A stretch of 64,000 bases of DNA from Pontibacter ummariensis (GCF_900188175.1 NZ_FZOQ01000001.1:186001-250000); one strand, 5' to 3'. Shown: positions 45,863 to 56,100, numbered from the stretch's first letter. Notes: a model not told the origin generated them from the letters alone. Made by a program: numbers and translations.

Positions 45863-47362
45863 ATGAAAAGCATCATCAACCAAATTACAGAGAAGTTTAA
45901 AGCAGAGGAAAAAGCAGAGGCAGCTGCTATGCAGGCAGAAATGCAGAACCCCTCTACGGGTGAGGACCGGCGCAACTTTCTTAAGAAGGCAGCCCTGGGC
46001 GGGCTTGCTCTGGGCGGGCTTATGTCTGCCCCTATAGAAGATGTTATGGCCCACACCACCTCCAGGGTTAACCGTAACTCAAAGCCTTCTGAGCTTAAAA
46101 TTACGGATATGCGGGTAGCTGTACTAAACGTGACAGGTCGCCAGCCCGTGATCCGGATTGATACTAACCAGGGCATTTACGGCTTAGGTGACGTCCGCGA
46201 TGGAGGTGACGAGCGCTATGCGCTTATGCTCAAGAGCCGCCTCTTGGGCGAAAACCCCTGTAACGTGGAAATGCTTTGGAAGAAGATCCGGCAGTTTGGC
46301 TATCACGGCCGGCAGGGAGGTGGAGTGTGTGCTGTAGAAATGGCCCTTTGGGACCTGGCAGGTAAGGCTTACGGAGTACCTGCCTGGCAGCTGCTCGGTG
46401 GCAGGTACCGCGATAAAATACGGTTATATGCCGATACGCCGGGAGCTAGGAATCCTGAAGAATTTGCCAAGACCATGGACAAAAGGGTGAAGGACCAAGG
46501 GTTTACCTGGCTAAAAATGGACCTGGGCATACATGTGGTTGCTGAGCAACCAGGTGCAATAGTTAACAGCAAGTTCTGGTCGGGTGAGGATGGAAAGATG
46601 AAGGGGCAATATGACACAAGAGACTACATGAGTTATGGCAGCACCCTGCATCCTTTTACGCAGGTGCAGATTACCGAAAAAGGGCTGGAAGGTCTGGCTG
46701 AGTATGTGGAGCAGGTGCGTAATGCGGTAGGTTATGAAATACCGCTATCATCTGATCACTTCGGACACTTTGATGTAAATAACTCTATTCGCTTTGCCAG
46801 AAAAATGGAGCCTTACCGATTGGCTTGGGTAGAAGATATGGTGCCATGGTTCAACACAGAGCAATGGAAGGTTGTGACGCAGGCTATTGAAACGCCTACC
46901 ATCACAGGGGAGGACATTTTCTCACTGAAAGGGTTCAAGCCACTTATTGATGCACAGGCAGTAGATCTGATCCACCCTGATTTGGGAACCTCCGGTGGTC
47001 TTTTGGAGACAAAAAGAATTGGAGATTATGCCGAAGAGAATGGAATAGCCATGGCGATGCACCAGGCTGGTTCTCCAATCACGTTCATGGCTAACGTGCA
47101 TTGTGCCGCCGCTACCCAGAACTTCCTGTCCTTAGAACACCATTCCGTAGATGATCCGTGGTGGGAAAAACTGGTGAAGCCAACAGGCAAGCAACCGCTG
47201 ATAACCAAAGGTTTTGCAAACGTTCCACTGGATGCTCCGGGCTTGGGTATTGAACTGAATGATGAGGTGATGAAGCAGCACCTACACCCAACTGCGAAGG
47301 GCTATTTTGAGCCTACCCCTGAGTGGAATGAGAAGCGTTCGCACGACAGGCTCTGGAGCTAA
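45863..47362 (+). CDS. Tat-exported enolase-superfamily protein 2
   Basis: A 499-residue enolase-superfamily protein. A charged ~34-residue leader with helical character precedes the twin-arginine motif (DRRNFLKKAALGGLALGG), an unusually long n-region for a Tat signal. Metal ligands are D298, E324 and E350, and the base H400 (AMHQAGSP), again with 26-26-50 spacing. The position two residues after D298 is F300, not His as in protein 1 and galactonate dehydratase; His stand at 299 and 302 instead (SSDHFGHFD). K218-x-D220 marks the second-strand motif. Chemistry may therefore be an epimerisation or a dehydration with a different acid. Closely related to protein 3 at 49525. Its own transcription unit, with a terminator behind it. 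Confidence 0.9.
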   Translation: MKSIINQITEKFKAEEKAEAAAMQAEMQNPSTGEDRRNFLKKAALGGLALGGLMSAPIEDVMAHTTSRVNRNSKPSELKITDMRVAVLNVTGRQPVIRIDTNQGIYGLGDVRDGGDERYALMLKSRLLGENPCNVEMLWKKIRQFGYHGRQGGGVCAVEMALWDLAGKAYGVPAWQLLGGRYRDKIRLYADTPGARNPEEFAKTMDKRVKDQGFTWLKMDLGIHVVAEQPGAIVNSKFWSGEDGKMKGQYDTRDYMSYGSTLHPFTQVQITEKGLEGLAEYVEQVRNAVGYEIPLSSDHFGHFDVNNSIRFARKMEPYRLAWVEDMVPWFNTEQWKVVTQAIETPTITGEDIFSLKGFKPLIDAQAVDLIHPDLGTSGGLLETKRIGDYAEENGIAMAMHQAGSPITFMANVHCAAATQNFLSLEHHSVDDPWWEKLVKPTGKQPLITKGFANVPLDAPGLGIELNDEVMKQHLHPTAKGYFEPTPEWNEKRSHDRLWS

Positions 47363-47373
47363 GCTTACAGGGG

Positions 47374-47415
47374 AAGCGTCGTAGCGTGCAAGCATGCGAC
47401 GGAGCTTTCTTTTCT
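47374..47415 (+). terminator. Hairpin with T-rich tail after enolase-family gene 2
   Basis: AAGCGTCG near 47374-47381 pairs with CGAC-GGAGCTT near 47397-47407 (bulged), with an inner TGC/GCA pair, followed by TTCTTTTC. It starts 12 bp after the stop codon and probably ends the transcript. Confidence 0.55.
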
Positions 47416-47527
47416 CCTGATTGATGGTAAATCATGATTTCTTACAGGTGTGGAGGGAGCCTTATGTAAGCTTCGCTCCGCTCCAGGCCTGCTACTACTT
47501 CTTATTCGGAAATAAAACGGTAATATC

Positions 47528-48460
47528 ATGAGGAAGAATGCCCTGTTACTTATTGCCTTCATCTTTTGCGGGCTTGCTGCCCATGCCCAGCGTGTGGGGG
47601 CCTCGCCTGATTATGTTAAAACGCTGACTTCGCAATGGCAAGGAGAGCGGTTCGCGGACGGCAGGCCCAAAGTACCTGACATCGTGCTGGAGCGACTGCA
47701 AAATGCGACGCTGGAGCAGATTTGGGGATACCTGGGGAACAGAGGGTACCGCAACCAGGTGGCCAAAGACTGGGTGATCCTGAATCCGGGGCAAACCATG
47801 GTGGGCCGGGTGGTAACGGCGCAGTTCATGCCTTCCAGGCCGGACCTTGACAGCCTGGTAAGGGCCCAGGGCAAAGCGGAAGGCCGTTCCCAGAAGGGCG
47901 GGATAAACATTTGGCCGATTGACGTCCTGACCCAGGGCGACATTTATGTGGCAGACGGGTACGGCAAGGTGAAAGACGGAACCCTGATCGGCTCGAGCCT
48001 GGGCAACGCCATTTACGGTAAAACAGGCAAAGGTGTGATTTTCTACGGCTCAGTAAGAGACATGCAGGAGCTGAAAGACACCGAGGGCTTCAATGCCTGG
48101 GTGAAAGGGCATGACCCTTCCTACATAAAAGACATGACACCCACCTCCATTAACGCTCCCATCCGCATTGGTGAGGTGACCGTGTTTCCCGGTGACGTCG
48201 TTTTTGCGAATGAGTACGGCGTGGTCTTTATTCCGGCTCACCTGGTGGAGGGGCTTGTGTCTGCCTCTGAAATGACGGCCCTGCGTGATGAGTTTGAGCG
48301 GCTGCTCTTGCAGCAGGGGAAATACCCCTCCGGAGAGATTCACGGCACCTGGTCCGACAAGATCAAGAATGAGTTCAGGGCATGGGTTGGCAAGTATCCC
48401 AAGAAACTGGCCATAACCTCTAAAGACGTGGAAGCTTACCTGGCAAAACAAGATCATTAA
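47528..48460 (+). CDS. Exported RraA-like protein 2
   Basis: A 310-residue RraA-fold protein with a Sec signal peptide ending in AHA-Q (residues 1-20). It shares QGERFADGRPKVPD with the other copies, GDIYVADGYGK at 137-147, and the Arg-Asp pair R177-D178 in YGSVRDMQE. The C-terminal ~60 residues (EIHGTWSDKIKNEFRAWVGK) form an extension beyond the normal RraA core and are conserved in all three. Probably a periplasmic metal-dependent aldolase or decarboxylase acting on a 2-keto acid. 84 bp before RraA-like 3, likely cotranscribed. Confidence 0.9.
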   Translation: MRKNALLLIAFIFCGLAAHAQRVGASPDYVKTLTSQWQGERFADGRPKVPDIVLERLQNATLEQIWGYLGNRGYRNQVAKDWVILNPGQTMVGRVVTAQFMPSRPDLDSLVRAQGKAEGRSQKGGINIWPIDVLTQGDIYVADGYGKVKDGTLIGSSLGNAIYGKTGKGVIFYGSVRDMQELKDTEGFNAWVKGHDPSYIKDMTPTSINAPIRIGEVTVFPGDVVFANEYGVVFIPAHLVEGLVSASEMTALRDEFERLLLQQGKYPSGEIHGTWSDKIKNEFRAWVGKYPKKLAITSKDVEAYLAKQDH

Positions 48461-48544
48461 TTCCGCCTTTAGCTTGTCGGGCAGGTGCCTGCACCTGCTG
48501 CTTCAGGCGTTTAGATAGCGCTAATCCCTTTAAAACCACAGACA

Positions 48545-49477
48545 ATGAAATTTAATATTGCAGCACTTTTACCTCTTTTCTTCTGCCTTAGCTACAACAC
48601 TCCTTCGTTTGCGCAGACGATCCCAAAAGAGGAGTTGATCTTCCTCACTTCTGAGTGGAAAGGAGAACGCTTCCCGGACGGGCGCCCTAAAATCCCTGAC
48701 GCGCTACTCGAAAGGGCTAAGAGAATCGGCATCGATGATGCCTGGACAGTCCTGAAGAACGAGGGCTATACCAATCAGTTTGCCGGAGAGTGGAAAATGG
48801 TGAAGGAGGACGTGCCGGTGGTTGGCCGTGCCGTTACCGCCATGTTTTTGCCCAGCCGCCCAGACGTGGAGAAGAATGTCAAGGAGCGTGGGATCACCAA
48901 GCAGGGCCGGAAGGGCAACACAAATGCCTGGCCCATCGAGGTGCTGACGAAAGGGGACGTTTACGTGGCCGATGGCTTTGGAAAGATTGGCGGAGGCACA
49001 CTCATGGGGGCAACCCTGGCAAACTCCATCTACAGCAAGTCGGGCAACGGCGTGGTGTTTAACGGCAGCGCAAGAGACCTGCAGGAAATACAGAATATTG
49101 AAGGTTTTAATGCTTTTGTGCGTGACTTTCACCCTTCTTTCTTAGAGGAAATGGTACTCATGGGGCTTAACACCCCTATCCGGATCGGGAGCGCCATTGT
49201 GCTGCCCGGAGACCTGGTGATTGCGCAAAGAGAGGGAGTCCTTTTTGTGCCGGCGCACCTGGCAGAGCAGGTCGTTGGCACGGCAGAGTTCGTGACGCGG
49301 AAGGACAAGTTCGGCTTTGAGATGGTCAAGTCCGGGCGCTACACCACGGGCCAGATCGACAGCCAGTGGAACGACCAGCTGAAAACTGAATTTCTTGACT
49401 GGCTAGGCAAGCACCCAGAGCTAGGACCCATGACGAGGGCTGAGCTTGACAAGGTCATGAGCAAGAGAACCTGGTAG
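48545..49477 (+). CDS. Exported RraA-like protein 3
   Basis: A 310-residue RraA-fold protein; signal peptide ~1-24 (SFAQ at the cleavage region). The same landmarks are present: WKGERFPDGRPKIPD, GDVYVADGFGK (138-147), and R177-D178 in NGSARDLQE. It ends MSKRTW, nearly the same as RraA-like 1 (KTRTW), so these two are the closer pair. Enolase-family gene 3 starts 47 bp later. Expected to act outside the cytoplasm on the product of that dehydratase; substrate not readable. Confidence 0.9.
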   Translation: MKFNIAALLPLFFCLSYNTPSFAQTIPKEELIFLTSEWKGERFPDGRPKIPDALLERAKRIGIDDAWTVLKNEGYTNQFAGEWKMVKEDVPVVGRAVTAMFLPSRPDVEKNVKERGITKQGRKGNTNAWPIEVLTKGDVYVADGFGKIGGGTLMGATLANSIYSKSGNGVVFNGSARDLQEIQNIEGFNAFVRDFHPSFLEEMVLMGLNTPIRIGSAIVLPGDLVIAQREGVLFVPAHLAEQVVGTAEFVTRKDKFGFEMVKSGRYTTGQIDSQWNDQLKTEFLDWLGKHPELGPMTRAELDKVMSKRTW

Positions 49478-49524
49478 TTAGATTAAAATTTGGCTGTATA
49501 GTTTCATCGTTGAAAAAGAAGATC

Positions 49525-51045
49525 ATGAAGAGTATTCTGCAACAAATCTCTGAGAAGTTCAGAGCACAGGAAAAAGAAGATACCGCTGCTATACAGGCAG
49601 AGATCAGCAATCCGGCAACCAGTAACGACCGGCGAAACTTCCTTAAAAAAACGGCCCTGGGCGGAATAGCCCTGGGTGGCTTTATGGGAATGTCACTGGA
49701 AGACACGCTGGCCCAGACGACATCCAAGGTTAGCAGGGCCTCCAGTCCTGCGGATCTGAAGATAACGGACATGCGCTATGCTGTAGCGTTCATCAAAAAT
49801 GAACCTGCTGCCAAGGGGAGCACCTCCGGGCAGTGTGCCATTATCCGTATCGACACGAACCAGGGTATTTATGGTTTAGGCGAGGTGAGAGACGGCGCAG
49901 ACGTACGCTATGCGCTCATGCTTAAAAGCCGGCTTTTGGGCCAGAACCCCTGCAACGTAGAGCAAATATTTAAGTCTGTTAAGCAGTTTGGAGGGCATGG
50001 GCGTGCTGCCGGAGGTGTCTGTGGGGTGGAAATGGCGCTTTGGGATTTATGCGGGAAAGCCTACGGCGTGCCTGCCTGGCAGCTGCTAGGGGGCAGGTAC
50101 CGGGACAAAGTACGCCTGTACGCCGACACGCCCGAGTCGACAGACGTTTCTGAAATGAAGGAGAAAGTCAGGGTGCGGCTCGAGGACCAGGGCTTTACCT
50201 GGCTCAAGATGGACCTGTCGATCCGGTCTTTGCAGAATATAAAGGGAGCTACTGTAAACACCGGGTTCTGGAATGCAGGAACGGCTTCGCAGTTCAATGA
50301 TCCATCCATTACCTCTTATGCCAATACCCTGCATCCTTTTACCCAGATCCAGATCACTGATAAGGGGTTGGAGCACATGGCGAGCGTGGTGGAGAACGTC
50401 AGGAGCGTTATAGGCTATGAGGTTCCCCTTTCATCAGACCATTACGGGCATTTTGATGTAAACACTTCTATTCGCCTGGGCAGAGCAGTGGAGAAGTATA
50501 GGCTGGCGTGGTTGGAGGATATGGTGCCCTGGTTTTACACAGACCAGTGGATCACAGTTACGCAGGCACTTGAAACGCCTACCATTACCGGCGAGGACAT
50601 TTTCCTGAAAGAGGAGTTCAAGAAGCTGGTCGACAAGCAAGCCGTCGATCTGATCCATCCTGACCTGGCCTCCTCCGGTGGGCTGCTCGAGACCAAAAGG
50701 ATAGGGGACTATGCAGAAGAGGGAGGTGTTGCCATGGCCATGCACTTTGCCGGAACCCCGGTCTCTTTTATGGCTAACGTGCATTGTGCCGCTGCCACTC
50801 AAAATTTCTTGGCCCTGGAGCACCATTCGCCGGATGTGCCTTTCTGGGAGTCTCTGGTAAAAACCACCGATGGCCGAAAGTTATATGAGAAGGGTTTTGC
50901 GAAGGTGCCGGATATGGCTCCCGGCCTTGGCGTGGAGTTAAACGAAGAGGTCTTTAAGCAGCATTTACACCTGGCCGACAGGAGCTATTTCAGGCCTACT
51001 CCGGAGTGGGATGAGAAGCGCTCGCATGACAGACTGTGGAGCTGA
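49525..51045 (+). CDS. Tat-exported enolase-superfamily protein 3
   Basis: A 506-residue close paralogue of protein 2 with the same charged leader (MKSILQQISEKFRAQEK) and twin-arginine motif (DRRNFLKKTALGG). Ligands D305, E331, E357 and base H407 keep 26-26-50 spacing; the residue two after D305 is Y307 and His stand at 306 and 309. Relative to protein 2 it has a 10-residue insertion near 91-103 and another near 245-260, close to the substrate cap, suggesting a different substrate. The frame opens with a TTG at 49510; ATG 49525 matches the paralogue's start. Follows RraA-like 3 by 47 bp. Confidence 0.9.
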   Translation: MKSILQQISEKFRAQEKEDTAAIQAEISNPATSNDRRNFLKKTALGGIALGGFMGMSLEDTLAQTTSKVSRASSPADLKITDMRYAVAFIKNEPAAKGSTSGQCAIIRIDTNQGIYGLGEVRDGADVRYALMLKSRLLGQNPCNVEQIFKSVKQFGGHGRAAGGVCGVEMALWDLCGKAYGVPAWQLLGGRYRDKVRLYADTPESTDVSEMKEKVRVRLEDQGFTWLKMDLSIRSLQNIKGATVNTGFWNAGTASQFNDPSITSYANTLHPFTQIQITDKGLEHMASVVENVRSVIGYEVPLSSDHYGHFDVNTSIRLGRAVEKYRLAWLEDMVPWFYTDQWITVTQALETPTITGEDIFLKEEFKKLVDKQAVDLIHPDLASSGGLLETKRIGDYAEEGGVAMAMHFAGTPVSFMANVHCAAATQNFLALEHHSPDVPFWESLVKTTDGRKLYEKGFAKVPDMAPGLGVELNEEVFKQHLHLADRSYFRPTPEWDEKRSHDRLWS

Positions 51046-51247
51046 GGCAGCTAAGAGCCTTGCTGGCCTTGTATTCCCTTGATCAACTTACCCTTTAGAA
51101 TAAACATCAGACAGGATAGCTTATGAAAGATACCCGCTTACACTCACCTTAAGGGCTACACTTAAAGAACTTCTTTAGACCCTTAACGGGAGCCGAACCT
51201 GGAGGCGGCTAATTGAATTCTTCCTATCAAACTTAACTGAATAAACT

Positions 51248-52378
51248 GTGAGAGACATCAACGTTTATAAAATAGCCCTGGGCTTGGCTACAGTGTGCCT
51301 GGCAGCAGCCTTGTTTCTGGTCGTAACCGGAAACACAGGACAGGCAGGTCCTTTCTTTATCGCTTTCTTTGCTGCACTGGCCCTTGGCTTTAGGGGCTAT
51401 GCCCACCTGAAAGGCTTTGCCTATACCGTCATGATTTTCGCTGCCGTGACAACGGCCCTTTATTACCCCGGCTACTTTGTGGAGGTAAACGGGGTTAACC
51501 TGGCCGTGCTTATTACGCCGCTTATTCAGTTGATCATGTTCGGGATGGGCACCTCTATGAGCGTGCAGGATTTTGTGGGGGTGGCCAAAATGCCCAAAGG
51601 CGTATTGATCGGTATTCTGTGCCAGTTCACGATCATGCCTTTTTTAGGTTTTACCCTCGCCAACCTGAGTGGGTTCTCTCCTGAAATAGCCGCGGGTATT
51701 ATTCTGATTGGCTGCTCCCCCAGCGGCTTAGCTTCGAATGTGATGAATTACCTGGCGAAGGCCAACCTCGCTTTGTCGATCACTATCACGGCAATCACCA
51801 CGTTACTGGCACCGCTCTTCACGCCGCTGCTGATGAAGTTGCTGGCCGGGGCAATGGTCGAGATACAGATCCTGGATATGATGTGGGACATCTTCAAAAT
51901 GGTGATCATCCCCATTGGGGCCGGGCTTCTGTTTAACAAGTTGCTAAGCGGCAAAGCAAAGTGGCTGGATGATGCGATGCCTGTGGTCTCTATGCTCGGC
52001 ATTGCCTTTATCATTGTCATCATCACAGCGGCAGGCAGAGACAGCCTCCTCGACATTGGCGCGATGCTCATACTTATTGTAATGGTGCACAACATCGCGG
52101 GCTATATCCTTGGGTACTGGGCCGGGAAGCTGTTCCGAATGGATGAACGCGATTGCCGTACGATCGCCATTGAGGTAGGCATGCAAAACGGAGGCCTGGC
52201 ATCCGGAATTGCCAAGGGAATGGGAAAGATCGCCACAGTGGGGCTGGCTCCGGCGGTGTTTGGTCCGCTCATGAACATAACCGGCTCCATCCTGGCCTCT
52301 TACTGGCACCGCAGGCCGCCGGTAGGGGAACATGAGGAGAAAGTAGACAAGGATGCTGCCGAACTAGTGAAGCAGTAG
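51248..52378 (+). CDS. BASS-family (bile acid:sodium symporter-like) transporter
   Basis: A 376-residue inner-membrane protein with about 10 hydrophobic segments. The BASS landmarks are LIMFGMGTSMSVQDF, the crossover helix GCSPSGLASNVMNYLAKAN, and EVGMQNGGLASGIA near the end. Despite the name, bacterial members move varied organic anions, including keto acids and pantoate. Placed between the exported enolase/RraA genes and the last SusC/SusD pair, it is a good candidate for importing a keto acid made outside the cytoplasm. The start is a GTG at 51248, preceded by no clear Shine-Dalgarno. 202 bp after enolase-family gene 3. Confidence 0.9.
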   Translation: MRDINVYKIALGLATVCLAAALFLVVTGNTGQAGPFFIAFFAALALGFRGYAHLKGFAYTVMIFAAVTTALYYPGYFVEVNGVNLAVLITPLIQLIMFGMGTSMSVQDFVGVAKMPKGVLIGILCQFTIMPFLGFTLANLSGFSPEIAAGIILIGCSPSGLASNVMNYLAKANLALSITITAITTLLAPLFTPLLMKLLAGAMVEIQILDMMWDIFKMVIIPIGAGLLFNKLLSGKAKWLDDAMPVVSMLGIAFIIVIITAAGRDSLLDIGAMLILIVMVHNIAGYILGYWAGKLFRMDERDCRTIAIEVGMQNGGLASGIAKGMGKIATVGLAPAVFGPLMNITGSILASYWHRRPPVGEHEEKVDKDAAELVKQ

Positions 52379-52470
52379 CCTGTCGTCCCCGCTGCTATAT
52401 CCTTGTCCTAACATAGGGCGCAAGCAGGAACTCCTGTCTCTGTAGTTAAACTATAAATATAAATAGTCAT

Positions 52471-52899
52471 ATGAAAAATTATATGTTTTATAGTCTCCTG
52501 TTTCTTCTGCTACCCGTAATTGGCGTTGCCCAATCCAAAGATGAAAGTGACGTGGCTGCCTTGGTCGAAAAGTTCAACCGGGCCATGGTAAGTGCCGACA
52601 GAGGGCAGTTGGAAGAGCTGACGGCTGAGGAGCTGAGTTATGGCCATTCCAGCGGAAAGGTGCAGGATAAGGCAGCGTTTGTAGATGACGTGGTAACGGG
52701 GCCTTTCGACTTCCTGACAATAGAGGTAGCGGAACAGTCTATCAGAATGGCAGGGGAAACAGCCATCGTGCGGCATGTGTTTTCATCAAAGGCTACAAAT
52801 AACGGGGCTCTAACAGACATTAGGATCGGGAACGTGCTCGTGTGGCAGAAACAAAAGGGACAGTGGAAATTGATCGCCAGGCAGGCATTTAAGATGTAG
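52471..52899 (+). CDS. Exported DUF4440/NTF2-like small protein
   Basis: A 142-residue protein with a signal peptide (1-20, ending VIGVA-Q). The mature part fits the SnoaL/NTF2-like cone fold of DUF4440: an N-terminal helix (VAALVEKFNRAMVSADRGQLEEL), LSYGHSSGKVQDKAAFVDDV, and a last strand pair (VLVWQKQKGQWKLIARQAF). Such proteins bind small ligands or act as isomerases; no specific catalytic residue is evident. 92 bp after the BASS gene; probably its operon partner. Confidence 0.85.
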   Translation: MKNYMFYSLLFLLLPVIGVAQSKDESDVAALVEKFNRAMVSADRGQLEELTAEELSYGHSSGKVQDKAAFVDDVVTGPFDFLTIEVAEQSIRMAGETAIVRHVFSSKATNNGALTDIRIGNVLVWQKQKGQWKLIARQAFKM

Positions 52900-53059
52900 T
52901 GTTATTCTTGGGGGCCTTGCTGTTTCTTGTTTCTTTATATAGTACAAGGTTTGTATGCTAGGCCCCTCCCCTTGAGGATAGCACCATGAACGGCAGAAGT
53001 CTGTTGCGACATTGAACAAAACAAGTAATTTATATAAAAATACTGCCTCGTAAAATTTT

Positions 53060-53073
53060 TTATTTCGAAATAA
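53060..53073. promoter_or_regulatory. 14-bp perfect palindrome upstream of third SusC
   Basis: TTATTTCGAAATAA lies 120 bp before the SusC start codon, framed by CCTC (53046-53049) and GAGG (53074-53077). The arms TTATTT/AAATAA recall the arms of NagC/Mlc operators, but the spacing between arms is far shorter. A candidate operator for an unknown regulator. The rest of 52900-53193 is A/T-rich with no gene. Confidence 0.35.
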
Positions 53074-53193
53074 GAGGCTATTTTAGTATGTCTTCTGCAA
53101 CAAGTGATTAATCACGAATTTAATGTGCCGTGCCAAAGCTTTAGGCTTTAAAGGATAGTTGTTTCTGTTTTTGTTAAAATTTTAAATGCCTAT

Positions 53194-56100
53194 ATGAAAA
53201 GACTTACTCAAAACTGGCAGAAGGCTTTCTGCGGGCTGGCTATAGTCAGCACATTTAATGTGGTTGCGGAAGCAGCTGTGTTAGATCTAAAAGAGCCGAC
53301 ATCATCTAAGGCCAGCCCCTTTAAGCTAAAGGATGCTGGATCATACTTTGATTGGCCGCTGACAGGAAGGGTTGTCTCTGCCTCGGGGGTCCCGCTACCC
53401 GGTGTAACAGTACTGGTAAAAGGAACGACCAGAGGGACAGCAACAGGCCCTGACGGCTCTTTCAGTATTGAGGCACCTGAGCAGGCAGGTACGCTGGTCT
53501 TTTCATTTATTGGTTTTACTACGGTAGAAAAGCCTTTTACAGGGCCAGGAGCCATCAACGTTACCATGACGGATGACACGAAAGCCCTGCAGGAGGTTGT
53601 GGTAGTGGGCTATGGCGTGCAGAAAAAAGAGGCTGTTACCGGTGCTATCACCTCCGTGTCTTCCAAGCAAATAGCCGAACTGCCGGTGCCAAGTGTGGCG
53701 CAGGCGATGCAAGGAAGGGCAGCAGGCGTAACAGTAGTGAACACCGGCACGCCCGGTACATCTCCTATTGTACGCATCAGGGGCATTGGTTCCGTTAACT
53801 TTAACGCGGAGCCCCTTTATGTGGTAGACGGTGTGCCTACTGGTGGCCTTAACGGTATCGACACGAAAGACATTGAGTCGGTGGAGGTGCTGAAAGATGC
53901 TGCTGCAACTGCTATTTATGGATCACGGGCAGCGAACGGCGTGGTGATCGTCACGACCAAGTCTGGAGGCAAAGACGGTAAAATGCGGGTGTCCATCGAC
54001 TCGAACGTGGGTACACAGCACGCCACCAAGAGGCTCGACCTGTTAAACACAGAGCAGTACGTGCAGTATGCCACCATGCTGATCAAAAACTCGGATCCCA
54101 ATGCGAACTTACCCGCCAGGTTAAGCCCGGCCGAGTTTAACAAGCCTATCTATGAGGGAGCCACGCAGACCTACGCCCAAACCAATACCGACTGGCAGGA
54201 CGAGCTCTTTACCTCGGGCATCATCACACAGAACAACATTACCTTGTCGGGCGGCAACGAGCGGTCTCAGTTCTTTACGAATGCCGGCTACTTTAAGCAG
54301 GATGGCATCATGCATGGCGTTGGTTTCGAGCGTTACAGCCTGAGAATCAACTCAAGCCACGTCTTAGGGAAGATCTTTACGGTAGGGCAAAACCTGATGG
54401 GCTCTTTCGGGGATCAACGCTATGACAATGCCGGTAACAGAAGCAAGCTGGTCAACGCGATCCGTTCCCAGCCTTATATACCGGTTTATGACCCAACCAA
54501 ACTTGGCGGTTTCAGAGAGTCCGACGCCCTGGATAGCTCTGACCCCACTAACCCGGTGCGGGAAGCGATCATGGACGAGTACTACAACCGCAATGTGAAG
54601 ATATTGGGTAACGTCTTTTTAGAGGCGAAGCTTACCGACTGGCTGCGTTTCCGGTCGACAGGCGGTATAGACTACTACAATAACCTGAATGCCGTTTACC
54701 TGCCCATCTACAACACAGGGGGCTTGGTTTCAAGACCGAACGCAACCATTCAGAACAACAGAGTTACAGGCCGCTCTTTGCTGATCACAAACCAGCTGAC
54801 TTTTGACAAGACCTTTGGCGACCATTACGTGAACGCCATCGCCGTGCAGGAGCGCCAGGGCTTTAAGAACATCTTCGAAAACATGTCTGGCAGCCAGCCA
54901 AACAACACTGTAAAGACCCTGACAAACGCCGCTAACCTGGCTGTGAACGGAGGCTACGAGGAAAGCCTGATCATCTCCTACCTGAGCCGTGTTAACTACG
55001 AGTACAAGAGCAAGTATTTGCTTAGCGCCTCCATGCGATACGACGGTTCTTCTAAGTTTGCGCCAGGAAACAAGTGGGGCGCTTTCCCGGGTGCCTCTGT
55101 TGGCTGGCGTCTGACAGAAGAGGAGTTTATGAAGGGCATTACACCCCTGTCTGAGCTTAAGCTAAGAGCGAGCTACGGTAAAGTAGGCTTTAACGGCTTG
55201 GGTAACTACCCTTGGATGGTGCTGGCACAGGTGAACGCCGCGGCTTATCCATTCACTTCGGACGGTAACCCTGTGTTAGGCTCTTTCTATTCTGGCATAG
55301 CGAACCGGGACCTGAAATGGGAGATTACCAGCATGGTCAACGGTGGTATCGACGTGGGTTTGTTCAACAATAGAGTCACCTTCTCTGCAGAGTATTTTGA
55401 ACGAACCACGGATGACCAGTATGGCCTGATTCTGAGTGTGCCTACTCCTAACTCCTTCGGTTTTGGTGGCGCCGGTGTGTTTGCCAACGTGGGTACCATG
55501 AAAAACAAAGGGTTCGAGTTCCAGGCGGGCTATAACGAAAGCGAGAAAGAGTTTAAGTGGAGCGTGAACGCGAACCTAAGCCGAATCAGAAACGAGGTGG
55601 TAAAGCTAACCGCTGCGAGTGCCGTGATAGATGCCGGGGGTAACCAGGACTTCGGGTCTAACCAGATTACCCGCACCATGGCCGGCCAACCGATACAGTC
55701 GTTCTACGGCTGGCAGGTAGACCGCTTGTTCCAGAGTGATGACGATGTCGCCAACTCACCGAAGCAGGAGAACGGTACAAAGGCCGGGGACATCAAGTTC
55801 AAGGACCTTAACAACGACGGTGTCATCAACGATGCGGACAGAACGTTTTTGGGAAGCTACCTGCCCAACTTCAGCTATGGCCTTAATGCCACTGCGGGTT
55901 ACAGAAACTTTGACTTAACCCTGTTCTTTCAGGGGGTGCAGGGGAATGAGATCTATAACGCCAGCCGGGTAATTATTGAAGGAGGACAGCGCTTGTTTAA
56001 CGCCGGCACGCAGGTACTGGATGCCTGGACCCCTACCAACACTGATACAGACATTCCCCGCATGGTCGCAGGTGACCCTAACCGCAACAACCGCGTATCC

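Noticed and set aside
43291..49477. RraA proteins as regulators of RNase E
   Set aside because: The signal peptides place them outside the cytoplasm, and the Arg-Asp catalytic pair points to the aldolase branch of the fold.
51248..52378. True bile-acid transporter
   Set aside because: The family name is historical; bacterial BASS members carry diverse anions and nothing here suggests bile acids.
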